This document shows, piece by piece, positions 45,968-57,572 of a stretch of DNA of 64,000 bases. The notes under the pieces are model-generated. The model was not told where the DNA came from. It did no database searches and was given only the letters and a program-made list of their open reading frames with translations. The stretch spans positions 620,001 to 684,000 of the forward strand of contig JAQRGA010000040.1 of the NCBI GenBank assembly GCA_029237695.1, in the 5' to 3' direction. This DNA is from Conchocele bisecta. Its lineage: Eukaryota; Mollusca; Bivalvia; Lucinida; Thyasiridae. Each line of letters opens with the position of its first letter. Position 1 is the stretch's first letter. Both the position numbers and the translations under genes were made by a program.

Positions 45968-47050
45968 TATGTAGCTCTGATATTATTTGCATACAGTTTT
46001 TATCGAGGCATACAGACTGCAACACCGTATGCAACTATAAACAGTGTAGTCTCTGAGGAGACTGTGCACATGGAGGCTGATCTGGCACTACACGATCACT
46101 AACTCAATAATCTGTAACCTCTAGTAACACGCAGTATTGGTGGACACCGCAGTGACCGGTTTGATGATCAGCACTATGTCCTGTTCAGGCATCCAGCCGC
46201 CTGTAGATTCATGTAGAGAGAATGTATAGTATAGAAAGTTATTTCCCTTTGAATTGTGTTATCCCCCTTCCATTTTCATCAAAATTTGTACTTTTTTTCA
46301 ACATGTCACGTTTTTGATAAATGATAGACTACTTAACCCTTAGACCGCTATACACAACAAGTGTCGTCTGCTGTTGCTTTCACTTAACCAATTTCATGCT
46401 GAAGATTCACCATTTTTCTGATTAAATATATAAATATTCTCTTTATTTCTACTCAAAAGTACGTGTACATTGTATATATTGTTACCACTATGGCGCCTAC
46501 ATTTTACGATAAAAATGTTCGTACGAAGAGTTTTGTATGAATGTACTTTTTAAATTAACGTAGGTAATTAATGTCACCATTTTGCACCTACATACATGCA
46601 TCATTGTCTGTGTACACCTGCACTAAAGATTTTCAAACATGGCTCTCAGTGTAAATGTTATTCTGAAATTAAATTTTCACTTAGAATCTTCGTAGTGTTA
46701 CAAAGTGTTTTGAAACGTAAGTGAGTAGTAACGACATAATTATACTTTGATGAACAAATGAAAAAAATAGATAAGAATTGGTTGAACATTTTGATACCTG
46801 TGTAATACGTATTCCGCATGAAATGGATTACGGTAATAATACATTAGACATGTACATGCAAACATGTGACAGGTGTTCCATCATTATTGTGTATGTCTGT
46901 CTGTCTGTCCGTGTGTCTGTCTGTCCGTTTGTCTGTCTGTCAGTTTGCCTGTGGGCATGTACGCCTTGTGTGTAACATATGGAGATGGCTATTTTGTTTA
47001 CAAGTGCTGCCCATTCAGGTATGGGATCGCATGGCTTCCGAACGTTTCCA
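45968..47050. other. No gene seen; TCTG microsatellite
   Basis: About 46893-46950 is a TCTG/TCCG repeat. 46334-46390 is a truncated end of the CCCTTAGACCGC MITE. No exon is supported. Confidence 0.5.
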
Positions 47051-47082
47051 AACCTGATTTTTATATTTCTTCTATATATTTC

Positions 47083-47720
47083 AGAGTTTCTCAACTATGT
47101 CATAACTTCTATATACCTCGAAGGATTAATTAAATATTTCAACACAGCATACTTGTGGACTAATGCCACACATTGATATTAATATGACCTTAAACGTTTA
47201 TTTACTTTCACAACTCTGATCTTGTTCACACATTAAGAAGTTCACCGGAACTGCCCTTAATATGACTTTGACCTTTTTTTCACACATTGATAAGTTCGCT
47301 GGAGTTTCTCAATTCTATCATAGCTTCTATATCCCTTGATTAATTACTTTAATATTTAAATACATCAAACTTGTGGACAAATGCCACATACCGGAATCCA
47401 TGCTGCTCATAATATGACCTTGACCTTTTGACCTTCACAAGTTTTAACCTTTTCACACACTGAGAGCGTTGCCGGAGTTTCTCACTTCTGTCATACTTCT
47501 ATAGCCCTTTAATGATTACTTGAATATTTAAATACATCATACGTGTGCTGAAAAAATATCACCTTTTCAACTTAGTCATTTTTTTCTACGTTTTTGTATC
47601 CAATTCTATATAATTTCTACCTACACATTTCTAAATAAAGAAATAATGCAAGTAAGATACGCAGTTTCTCCAATCTGCCACCGGGGGGATTCATGTGCCG
47701 ATAGGCTACATTTTCTTGTT
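47083..47720. repeat. Three tandem units of ~190-215 bp
   Basis: Units open with AGTTTCTCAACT-like sequence at about 47083, 47303 and 47475. They continue with CATAACTTCTATAT, AATATTTAAATACATCA, CTTGTGGAC and ATATGACCTTGACC. The block ends with GGGGGGATTCATGTGCCGA, the same kind of end as near 27665. Confidence 0.65.
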
Positions 47721-47929
47721 TCTCAATACAAATATGTTTTGACTGCACTTTAGAATTATTTCCAATGGAAGTGAAATAAAGTCAGTACCGTAACCAGAAT
47801 GAGGCAGAAGAGGCGACTGCCTCGTCTGTCATTTTGCCGAATTTAAGAATTAAACAAATTCCCGGGTTGGTGGCGGGGAGACCCTGACCCCCATATCGGG
47901 ACTTGGTTCGCCTCGTGTGTTTTTTGTCG

Positions 47930-48415
47930 CTCCTGCTTTCATCAAAAAGTTTGTAAAAGCTTTGTCATCATGGTATAACATTAATATTACTTGACGGATA
48001 TTTGGATACTTGATACATACATGAGAGCATTTGGTACACACTCATGCTGCCATTAACATGACCTGGAGCCATTTTTGATGTTCACATTTTTGAAGAAACA
48101 CTTAGCCATTTATTTGCGTCAAAACGTTTGTACCAGCTTCTTCATCATGGTATAACTCTAATATTACTTTACAGATTGCTTCAATATTTGGACAGTTAAT
48201 ACATGTGATAATTTGGAACGCACTCATGCCACCGTTAACATGATATTTACCTTTTTTACCTTCACATTTTTGCGGAAACACGTAGCCATTTGTTTGCGAC
48301 AAGAAGTTTTTGCAAGTTATGATAAAACTTTAATATTACTTAACAGATTGCTTCAATATTTGGTCACTTGATACATACGACCATTCTGAACACCGTCATG
48401 CCCCATTAACATGAC
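47930..48415. repeat. ~180 bp tandem array, left part, split by a transposon
   Basis: Units carry CATCATGGTATAAC, TAATATTACTT, ATACATACAT, ATTAACATGACC and TTCACATTTTTG. The array stops at ATTAACATGAC (48415) and resumes as TTGACCTTTTTGACCTTCAC at 53030, so the 4.6 kb element was inserted into it. Confidence 0.75.
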
Positions 48416-48418
48416 GTT

Positions 48419-48833
48419 TAGTAGGTGTGTTAACTGCACAAAATAGGGTGTTGACTTCATTTTCTGATGCAAAGGTCCCCTTTGGTATGGAAGTTCCTTA
48501 AGACAATAGAAAATATTTTATCCAAAGACACACGCTCATTCTCATTTTCAACTTCCGGTATCCATGGAAATCCAAGATGGCCGCCGTGAATATAGGTCAA
48601 CTCTTAAAATTGGCATAACTTGGTACCTGATCATGCTAGAAACATGAATTTGGTGTCTATTCCCATGTATTGGCATGCAAAGAAATCAATAAAATAATTT
48701 TCAACAATATCCGTTCAGGAAAACATGACCGAAATTCAAAATGGCCGCCATTTTTCGATAAAAAAACGTCTAAATTGAACGTAAATATTGACTGAAATAT
48801 GCTAACGCCATGAAATTTGTCTCCACTAACATG
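48419..48833 (+). repeat. Left terminal inverted repeat of the 4.6 kb element
   Basis: Complements 52623-53026 over its whole length and includes AAATCCAAGATGGCCGCC and AAAATGGCCGCCATTTTTCG. Identity ends inward near CCACTAACATG. Confidence 0.85.
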
Positions 48834-49137
48834 AAGTGGTATATAAAAAAATAAATGGAACAATTTTAACACTGCAAGTCTATTGACCTTGACAGAAAAA
48901 CCGGATTATTATCGATTTTTTACGGATGACTGCCAACATCGGGAACAATATTCGATAGAATGATGTTTGATGTACGACACTATACAAAGTAGGTTTACAA
49001 CATTCGCCCATTACCCCCTATTCTTATGTTATTTTAACCTTGTAGAAATCAACCAAGGTAAGTGGGGAAAACGTCTCTCAGTCTTTTAGATTGTAAAAGT
49101 GTCCTTAAAAGTCAGTGGCTTGAATTTAAACATACAT

Positions 49138-49138
49138 C

Positions 49139-49176
<38 letters not shown>

Positions 49177-49177
49177 A
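49138..49177 (+). repeat. (CAA)13 microsatellite
   Basis: A pure CAA run lies 75 bases before the first visible exon of the transposon gene. Confidence 0.95.
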
Positions 49178-49252
49178 ATCACGGAATTTATTATTTCACA
49201 ATTGATGAACATTGCTCTTTCCACTGAACACAGTTGTGTTGCTTTTTTGCAG

Positions 49253-51995
49253 TTCGTCAAGTCATGTCGTACAACTGACTTCTCGCTGTACATGGAATAT
49301 ATTGATTCGGTGTTGCCATGGGTCTTCGCGCTCGACCACACCCACTATGCTCGAAACCTGCCAATCCATCTTCGTGACATGGCAACACTGTCAGAACGCC
49401 ACCCTGCCATATATGACCAGTTCCAAAATGGGCACTTCATGGGACAGAAATCCCAAAGAGCATTCTCGAAGATTCCGCGCGACCAAATGCATGAACAGCT
49501 CATAGATTGGCGTAAGAACATGGCTGGTGTAATCGAGAACCTGGACGATCCACGCACTGTTCGGCGCGAACAGGTAGTACGCCCAGAGATGGCTTATCAG
49601 GGAATTTTAGGGTCCAAAGGAATCTGACGAACGGAGACACCATGAACAATATCATAAATTCCAAGAAGACTACAAGGTGAGTTTCAGATATTTTGCACAT
49701 CGATCAGACATCAATACGTGATTATGGTATGCTTATTTTTTCCAGTGTGATGTTCTAGCACTGGTGGATAGCTTTGAAAGTCTTGGAAATCCCTTCCTGG
49801 AAGACAGTGGTGAGTTGCTCAGTCTCGACGAGTCGATCAAAATGCTACCAGATGTGACAGACAGTGTGCGGAATGTGACAAACATTGGATTGAAGCGATA
49901 CGAAGAGTACATGGACAAAGGCGTCAACTCTCAAGATGTGGCATTCACTGCTCCAGTACAACACACTAAGCTACAACTGTTTAAGGCATCTCTTTGACAA
50001 CCTCGGCGAAAATCAGATATGGATGTGATGAAGGACCAGCAGCGCAAAGTGACTCAAATTGTGCTTGCTGTGCCAATTCTGGACGCAGCATCAGCGAATC
50101 TGTATTCTCCCATGAGAGCTCCATCCACCCCCCTTCTCTTACACTTAAGAGACACATGCACCATGGAACCAAGAGTGAGATACTAGAATGTATTGTTCCA
50201 CTAGACCTTGAGAAGACCAGATACGACTGCAGCTGTGCTGGATGGTGCTGTGATTATTCAGATGCTCCGTCCTGTAAATGCAGTAACAATTGGAGACTAT
50301 TTCAGAGAGGTATTTCTACTATACGTATTATTCTGGTTTGATACAAATAATCGAGTTGACATTGTCTGGGATGTCTACACGAAAACCAGTTTGAAGTCTG
50401 GAACTCGGGAACAAAGAGGAAGTGGCGGAGCACGAAGACGCGTTACGCACGCAACTAAAATACCTGGTAATTGGGCATCATTCCTCCGTGTGGATGTGAA
50501 CAAACAGGAGTTGTTCGTCGAGCTGGCACAGAGTTTGAAGCTCGTGAAGATCCCACATGTAAGTTATGTAGTTGTTATGTATACCCCACTTAAACAATAC
50601 TTGATATTCCAACACTAATGCGCCTATACCTAATACTTTTACATTACACCAAATTTCATATGCAGTATGATAGTATGTGTAGTCTTATCGGCGGAGCCAA
50701 TATAGTGATCATATTATTATGTATTCTGAAATATATTCTAGGGCATGGAACTATTCACCACCATTCTTAATGACTGCAAATGTTTACCTGCTGATGCTGA
50801 TGTTGGAGCATTAACACACGAGGAAGCAGACACCAGGATATTTCTGCATGTCGCTGCAGCTACTAAGGCAGGCCATCGCCGAGTCATCACCCGTAGTAGT
50901 GACAATGATGTTGTCGTTCTGGCCGTATCAACAGTCGTATCTCTTCAACAATGGATTGATGAACTCTTGGATCACGCCATCATTTCAGGTAAATTGATTT
51001 AGATGTATATCATTTAATTAATTAATGGTATCCATAATTACATAGTATCGGTCTGAGTAATCATCAGTGTATAACCTGTCTGAATATTGCATTCCAGGTA
51101 CATTCCGATACACACAATAGCCAGTGGTATTGGACCAGCCAAGGCATTGGCACTACCTGCATTCCATGCATTGACAGGGTGTGCTACCATGTCAGCTTTC
51201 TATGGGAAAGGGAAGAAGACTGCCTGGTCTGTGTGGCAATCACTTCCGGAAGTTACCACACCACTTCAGCTGCTCTCACGTCCTAATCATCCGAACTACG
51301 AGACAATCAGCACATGTACACCTACACTTCAGAATTTCGTCGTAAAGTTGTATAGTGTCTGCGATGATGATATCAGGAGTGTGGATTCTGCCAGACTTTA
51401 CCTCTTCATCCACAAGGGCAAGGACTTTGATCACATTCCTCCTGGCAGTGACGCTTTGCATCAGCACCTTCTAAGAGTCGGATATCAGGTAATACTACAT
51501 ATTTTGCACAGATATGAATTTAGCCTATGTCTTGGTACGTGGATGATCGAAGTGGTACATTTTGGAAAGAAAAAATAGATAAACTTTACGCCTGTTTTCA
51601 TAACCCTGTATTGTATCGTCATATACTATCTAAACTGTTGAATAAATAATCTTCCAACGAAGTAATAATCACATAGATTGAAATATAATGTATATAACTT
51701 ACGAAATTCATTTCCTGACTTCAGAGTGGACATGTCTGGGGGAAATTCCCTCGTCGCAGATGCAGCTCTAGTTTCTTCTGCAGAATAGGGATGGCAACAG
51801 GACTCATCAGACACAATTCCGACATCAGTATACACAACACGTCCTATCATTTCACGGGACTTGTCACAGCGTGGTGTTTGTCAATGTAAGACACACTGTA
51901 AGGCTCCGTGTAAGTGCTGCTTGCATCGCCAACCATGTATGCATCTTTGCAGATGCAAAGGTTTATGCTCGCACACGGTAACATACGCACATTAG
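49253..51995 (+). pseudogene. Spliced but broken PIN/FEN1-like nuclease gene of the Academ-like element
   Basis: Exons by splice signals: 49253-49676, from 49746, to 50558, 50742-50988, about 51099-51488 and 51725-51995. Blocks in order: ALDHTHYARNLPIHLRDM and GHFMGQKSQRAFS; ESLGNPFLEDSGELLSLDES; VFSHESSIHPPSLT; VLDGAVIIQML, DIVWDVYTKTSLKSGTREQR and KIPGNWASFL; LTHEEADTRIFLHV and RSSDNDVVVL; YIPIH and LPAFHALTGCATMSAF; and a tail with CQCKTHCKAPCKCC and CRCKGLC, a CXC/tesmin-like cysteine cluster. Frames shift in the first, third and last exons, the 50988/51099 junction is out of phase, and in-frame stops occur in the last exon. In the conserved TGCD site the Asp codon is GCT (Ala). I infer the nuclease function from the conserved acidic blocks. 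The gene is dead. Confidence 0.7.
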
Positions 51996-52622
51996 GCAAT
52001 GGATACATATACAGTGAGAATAATAGTGTTACTCTGGTATAGAATTGCATAAGACAGAACAATTTTGTAAAGTTATAAATTATATGATTAAATTTATCGG
52101 TACATGTAGCTCTTATGCCCCGGTTGGCCGATGTATATATCTGGTTTATCATTCCAGTCATCTATACTTACATCCTCATAATTGTTTCATTATATTGTGT
52201 ACACATGCAGCGTACATGGCTAATGTCAGTGTTGGCATTATCAGGTTCAGCAAATATAATAGTAATATACATGTTTATTGGCACATGGATCATTTCATGT
52301 CAGCTAATATATTACAGGCTATGTACCTTCCAACAGATTTGTAATTCAAGTCATTATGTCGTCAAATTATGTTTTATAAAGTTTACTAACTGATTAGTGT
52401 GTGTTTCCTTTGTTATTATCAATTTTAAATAGAATCTAAACATGATAGGTGCTTTCAAGAATAAGTACACAAATTCCTTAGTAATAACATATCGTTTTGC
52501 TGCATATGCAAACTGTTACAGAATATTTATTTAATGCAGAACGACAAACTGCGGCCATTTTGGATTTAACAATCTGGTTTCACTCTATCGTAATTGTATT
52601 ATACATCACACGATATCCATTG

Positions 52623-53026
52623 CATGTTAGTGGAGACAAATGTCATGGCGTTAGCATATTTCAGTCAATATTTATGTTCAATTTAGACGTATTTTATCGA
52701 AAAATGGCGGCCATTTTGAATTTCGGTCATGTTTTCATGAACGGATATTGTTGAAAATTATTTTATTGATTTCTGTGCATGCCAGTGCATGGGAATAGAC
52801 ACCAAAATCATGTTTCTAGCATGATCAGGTACCAAGTTATGCCAATTTTAATATTTGACTTATATTCACGGCGGCCATCTTGGATTTCCATGGATACCGG
52901 GAGTTGAAAATGAGAATGAGCGTGTGTCTTTGGATAAAATGTTTTCTATTGTCCTAGGGAACTTCCGTACCAAAGGGCATGTTTGCATCAGAAAATGAAG
53001 TAAAAAGTCAATTAACACACCTACTA
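52623..53026 (-). repeat. Right terminal inverted repeat of the 4.6 kb element
   Basis: Reverse complement of 48419-48833. The outermost 15 bases match exactly; small indels lie near CTTCATTTTCTGATGC. Confidence 0.85.
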
Positions 53027-53029
53027 GTT

Positions 53030-53250
53030 GACCTTTTTGACCTTTTTGACCTTCACATGTTTGAGAAACTGCCATTCTTTGTGTGTCAAACAGTTTCTAC
53101 AAGTTTCTTTATCATCGTATAACATTAATGTTACTTGATGGATTTCTTCAATGTTTTGACACTTTTGGAACACACATATGCCATCATTAACATGACCTTG
53201 ACCTTTTTGACATTCACATGGTTGTGGAAACACTTAGCCACTTTTTTGTT
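53030..53250. repeat. ~180 bp tandem array, right part
   Basis: Continues the array at 47930-48415 in the same orientation: GACCTTTTTGACCTTCAC, TTTATCATCGTATAACAT, and ATTAACATGACCTTGACC in the next unit. GACCTTTTT is duplicated at its start. Confidence 0.75.
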
Positions 53251-53340
53251 TCCCACAGAGTTAAATGCATATGAAAATTAAAATGTTAAATTGCATAATT
53301 TCTATGAAAAAAATGAGAAAAACGTTAAGAATGTACGGAA

Positions 53341-53490
53341 ATTGTCGTCTGCTGTGTTTATTTTTTCCTTAATTTTTACTCCAGATGGAGATGATTCTCA
53401 TGCGCTGTCAAAAACAGTTTTTTTGTCGAGAAATATTGAAAATAAAACATTTCCAGCAGACGACATTTAATTCAGCGTAGTAAAGGTTAC
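53341..53490. mobile_element. Short diverged copy of the GCAGACGACA MITE family
   Basis: ATTGTCGTCTGCTG at the left and CAGCAGACGACAT at the right form inverted ends, with AAAAACAGTTTTTTTG inside. These motifs are shared with 30425-30657 and 32911-33154. The outer CCCTTAGACCGC part is lost. Confidence 0.55.
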
Positions 53491-54322
53491 ATAACATTTG
53501 CATGATTCTAACTATAATTAGAAGCCAACTTGTTTTCAGCTGTGTTATACAAGAAGCCTTCGGAATGTTTTGCAAAGGAAACTACCGAGTACATCCGAGT
53601 ACAGAATATAAAATCTTGAGGATGTGATCATTCATTTTGAAATTCATACATTTTACTATGTTTAATTAGCTATATTGTAGTATATGTTCTACTTTGCATT
53701 TTCTGTTCTTTGTCAAACGCCACAAGAGGTGAAACTGGCTACTACAAAGATGGTTACTGCTTGTGACAAATAGGACACAGTAACAAGGCAGTTTTCACAT
53801 ATATGTAAAACATATATTTCATCACATTTACAAATCAGTTTTCTTTGCATTGTTATTTCGTGGGAACAAATTAATACAAAAGAAAAGTCTACGTCGCTGC
53901 GGGTCTCCATATAATCTGCTACCAACAAAAGTAATCAGACCATCCACTTACTGTAATAACAGTAAATATTCGTACGCACATAATTTACTCTGAGAAACAC
54001 ATATGTGGTTGTGACTGAGGAAATGGAGTTTATGGGATTTGTGCCCAATGTAGCTCCTGATCATATAGCACACGCATGTAGCTCGATAACGTTCTATAAT
54101 GATTGTTAGAATCATGACAGGTATTTCATTGATGGAATGGTGAACAGTGCAGATCCTGTTCAGACTGCGGATGGATACACAGGCTGATCTGGATCTACAC
54201 TGGTCACAAAACACATAGGCACACTTCTTCAGTCACACCCACATATAAATAATGGTTTCCTCCTACTTTGAGTGTCCCAATATTGAGTGACAGTATGGTT
54301 GTATGTGGGTACAGTTTGTTTA
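53491..54322. other. No gene seen; repeat remnants before element copy 2
   Basis: Contains the dispersed repeat shared with 26808-26960 (about 53680-53815) and the MITE at 54003. Nothing suggests an exon. Confidence 0.45.
54003..54248. mobile_element. MITE with ATATGTGG(T)TGTGACTGA ends
   Basis: Left ATATGTGGTTGTGACTGAGG and right CTTCAGTCACACCCACATAT are imperfect inverted ends of a ~246 bp element. The centre has GATCATATAGCACACGC and GATGGAATGGTGAACAGT. Related copies: 17470-17690 and the truncated 62560-62686. Confidence 0.65.
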
Positions 54323-55152
54323 CACTCCCGCCTGCGATTCGCTTACCAAGAATTGCAATCCAGCGGTCCTTGAATTGCAATTCTTCCCCTCTGGAATTGC
54401 AGTCTAATTGCGGTCCAAACGCGGTCCAGTTTTTGCGGTCATTCTTTCGCGATACCGTTTGTGCGGTCATTCTTTCGCGGTCCAGTTTGTGCGGTCATTC
54501 TTTCGCGATACCGTTTGTGCGGTCATTCTTTCGCGGTCCAGTTTGTGCGGTAATTCTTTCGCGATACCGTTTGTGCGGTCATTCTTTCGCTAGTAGCGGT
54601 AAAAACTTACCGTATCATCGTATAGTACAGTTTGTTTACAATATCAGTGATTATACAAACGTACTATACGAATATTATACAAACATACCGATATCCGTTC
54701 GTATATACGATATATCCGTACGGATATGGTATGAATATACAGTGGGTCATCGTGCGGTTAAAATATACCGATGCACCGATTCATTTCGCATGTAAACATC
54801 CGGTTTTCATTTCGATCATCTGCCACAATTTTAAGTTTTTCAAAATGAATAAATGTTCAGTTTTATGATACAGAAACAATTTAAAACTGAGGATTGTGAA
54901 GTACGGTATCACAGTGCATATACATGTGTGTTCAATACAGTAATTCATCAGTAATTCATCATTGTACTCCGTACCACCGCCGGGGACAAAAAACAATGAT
55001 CCCCCCACAAACACCAGCCATCTACGTCCTAAAAGTTCCGGTCTATATCCCACAGTGGGAACAATGTGTATCACCACCACCACCAGTTTTTGTCTATGAC
55101 TACACTACACCTCCCACCCCCCCCCCCGACCACCACTTCTGTCTGTAACGCA

Positions 55153-56687
55153 GGATGACGTGGCCGACTAATCAAGTGCTAAACTAGTCCTGGTGCGATG
55201 GCCGACTGATCAAGTGCTATACTAGTCTTGGTGCGATGGCCGACTGATAAAGTTCTCAACTAGTCTTGGTGCGATGGCCGACTGATCAAGTTCTAAACTA
55301 GTCGTGGTGCGATGGCCGACTTATCAAGTTCTAAACTAGTCATGGTGCGATGGCCGACTGATCGAGTGCTATACTAGTCCTGGTGCGATGGCCGACTGAT
55401 CAAGGGCTAAACCAGTCTCGGTGCGATGGCTGACTGATCAAGGGCTAAACTATTCCTGGTGCGATGGCCGACTGGTCAAGTTCTAAACTAGTCCTGGTGT
55501 GATGGCCGACTGATCAAGTTCTAAACTAGTCATGGTGCGATGGCCGACTGATCGAGAGCTATACTAGTCGACTGATCAAGGGCTAAACTAGTCTCGGTGC
55601 GATGGCTGACTGATCAAGGGCTAAACTATTCCTGGTGCGATGGTCGACTGATCAAGTTCTAAACTAGTCCTGGTGTGATGGCCGACTGATCAAGTGCTAT
55701 ACTCGGCATGGCCGACTGATCACGTGCTATACTGGGCATGGTGATATGGCCAATTGATCAAGTGCTATGCTGGGCATGGTGCAATGGGCGACTGATCAAG
55801 CGCTATACTAGTTATGGTGCGATGGCAGACTGATCAAGTGCTCTACTAGTCCTGGTGCGATGGCCGACTGATCAAGTGCTATACTCGGCATGGCCGACTG
55901 ATCACGTGCTATACTGGGCATGGTGAGATGGCCAACTGATCAAGTGCTATACTGGGCATGGTGCAATGGGCGACTAATCAAGCGCTATACTACTTATGGT
56001 GCGATGACCGACTGATCAAGGGCTAAACTAGTCCTGGTGCGATGGCCGACTGATCAAGTTCTATACTAGTCCTGGTGCGATGGCCGACTGAACAAGGGCT
56101 ACACTAGTCCTGGTGCCATGACCGACTGATCAAGGGCTAAACTAGTCCTGCTGTGATGGCCGACTGACCAAGGGCTAAACCAGTCCTGGAGCGATGTCCG
56201 ACTGATCTAGTTCTATACTAGTCATGGTGAGATTGCCGACTGATCAAGTGCTAAACTAGTCCTGGTGGCTGGTGCGATGGCCGACTGATCAAGTTCTAAA
56301 CTAGTCCTGGAGCAATGGCCGACTGATCAAGTTCTAAACTAGTCCTGGAGCGATGGCCGACTGATCAAGTTCTAAACTAGTCCTGGTGCGATGGCCGACT
56401 GATCGAGTTCTATACTTGTCCTGGTGCGATGGCCGACTGATCAAGTGCTATACTAGTCCTGGTGAGATGGGAAACTGATCAAGTTTTAAACTAGTCCTGG
56501 AGCGATGTCCGACTGATCAAGTGCTAAACTAGTCCTGGTGTGATGGCCGACTGATCAAGTTCTAAACTAGTCCTGGTGTGATGGCCTACTGATCAAGTGC
56601 TAAACTAGTCCTGGTGCGATGGCCGACTGATCAAGTGCTAAACTAGTCATGGTGCGATGGCCGACTGATCAAATCGCATGCCATTAT
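55153..56687. repeat. 38 bp satellite array, block 3 (about 40 units)
   Basis: Same unit as blocks 1 and 2, with the same late-array variants (CTCGGCATGG, ACTGGGCATGG) seen at the end of block 1. Those variants are absent from most of block 2, so arrays have exchanged or lost segments. Confidence 0.9.
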
Positions 56688-57060
56688 AACTAGATGGCCA
56701 TGGCCTGCATGTCGTGCCCGCCGAGGCATTTGATAGTACAAACAATTTTTTTTATTGCAACAAAGCTTTAGCCCGTCGACGTAAAAACATGCCGCACCCG
56801 CCGAGGCTTTGATAGTATGCCCAAAAACTTTAACTAAAAAACACTTTAACCAAAAATTTTATCCTGAATGCACACCAATGTGCCAACTATATCGCTCTGT
56901 CTGCAAGCGGGCCCAACAAAAACATTAAGGGAAATTTCAAAGTAATTTGACCGTGACATTGGGCACATATAAATAATAATGAAAATGTGGGTGACAAATA
57001 CACCGTACGTGAAGTTTCGAGTGCATTGGTGAAGCGGTTTCAGAGATATAGTGTTCTTAA

Positions 57061-57572
57061 AGGTACATGCCCACTCAGTAGGCACAAAATGTTCTTTATA
57101 TCAGAGACATCATCTGAGACATTTTCTGGCAAAATAAACATTAATTCACCATTAATACACATATTTATTGGTATTATTATACATTTTATATCAGACGTAA
57201 ATTTCCACACTGCTATCAGGGGCGATAGCCGTGTTTCCTTAAAATGTTACCAAGACATTACAATTTATTTTTGATGTGCAATGATCATACTTTATAATCT
57301 GTCGAAAACATTATTTTCTCAGGGAAACACATTTAATTAGTATAAGTAATTACAAAATATCATACCCCATTTGCCTATGAAAATAGCCTGATATCACCGT
57401 GTGTCACTATCAGTGAAATAAACATTACTAAATGATTATATCCTTATAACGGGCACTCGTAATGTTTAGAACTGGTGGAATAGTGACAAAATTATACACT
57501 TATTTAATTCCTACAAATAACTGAGAATACACATAACTTTAATTGTTGTGCCTACTGAGTGGGTATGTACCT
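57061..57572. mobile_element. TTAA MITE in element copy 2 (counterpart of 40792)
   Basis: Same ends as 40792-41305. The left flank is TTAA, the right flank TTAC, that is one mutated base. Same position within the element, so it was inserted before the element was duplicated. Confidence 0.85.

Larger units (their letters stand above)
48419..53026 (+). mobile_element. 4.6 kb TIR DNA transposon, Academ-like, inactive
   Basis: The ends are TAGTAGGTGTGTTAA and its inverse TTAACACACCTACTA. The inverted ends run about 415 bp on the left and 404 bp on the right, nearly 90 percent alike by eye. GTT occurs just outside both ends (48416-48418, 53027-53029). Joining the flanks across one GTT restores the ATGACNTTGACC motif of the host array, so this is a true 3 bp target duplication. 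The inside holds the spliced, broken nuclease-family gene at 49253-51995. Academ elements are known for 3-4 bp duplications and an XPG-type nuclease, so I assign it there tentatively. The N-terminal exons and any classical DDE domain are not seen. Confidence 0.75.

Noticed and set aside
46893..46950. Cys/Val/Ser-rich small proteins over the TCTG repeat
   Set aside because: Simple translation of a microsatellite, in all frames.
54268..54795. 175-residue open frame with FVRSFFRGPVCAVILS repeats
   Set aside because: It is a translation of the 28 bp subterminal repeats and an AT-rich tail; similar frames occur at every left end and break in different places.
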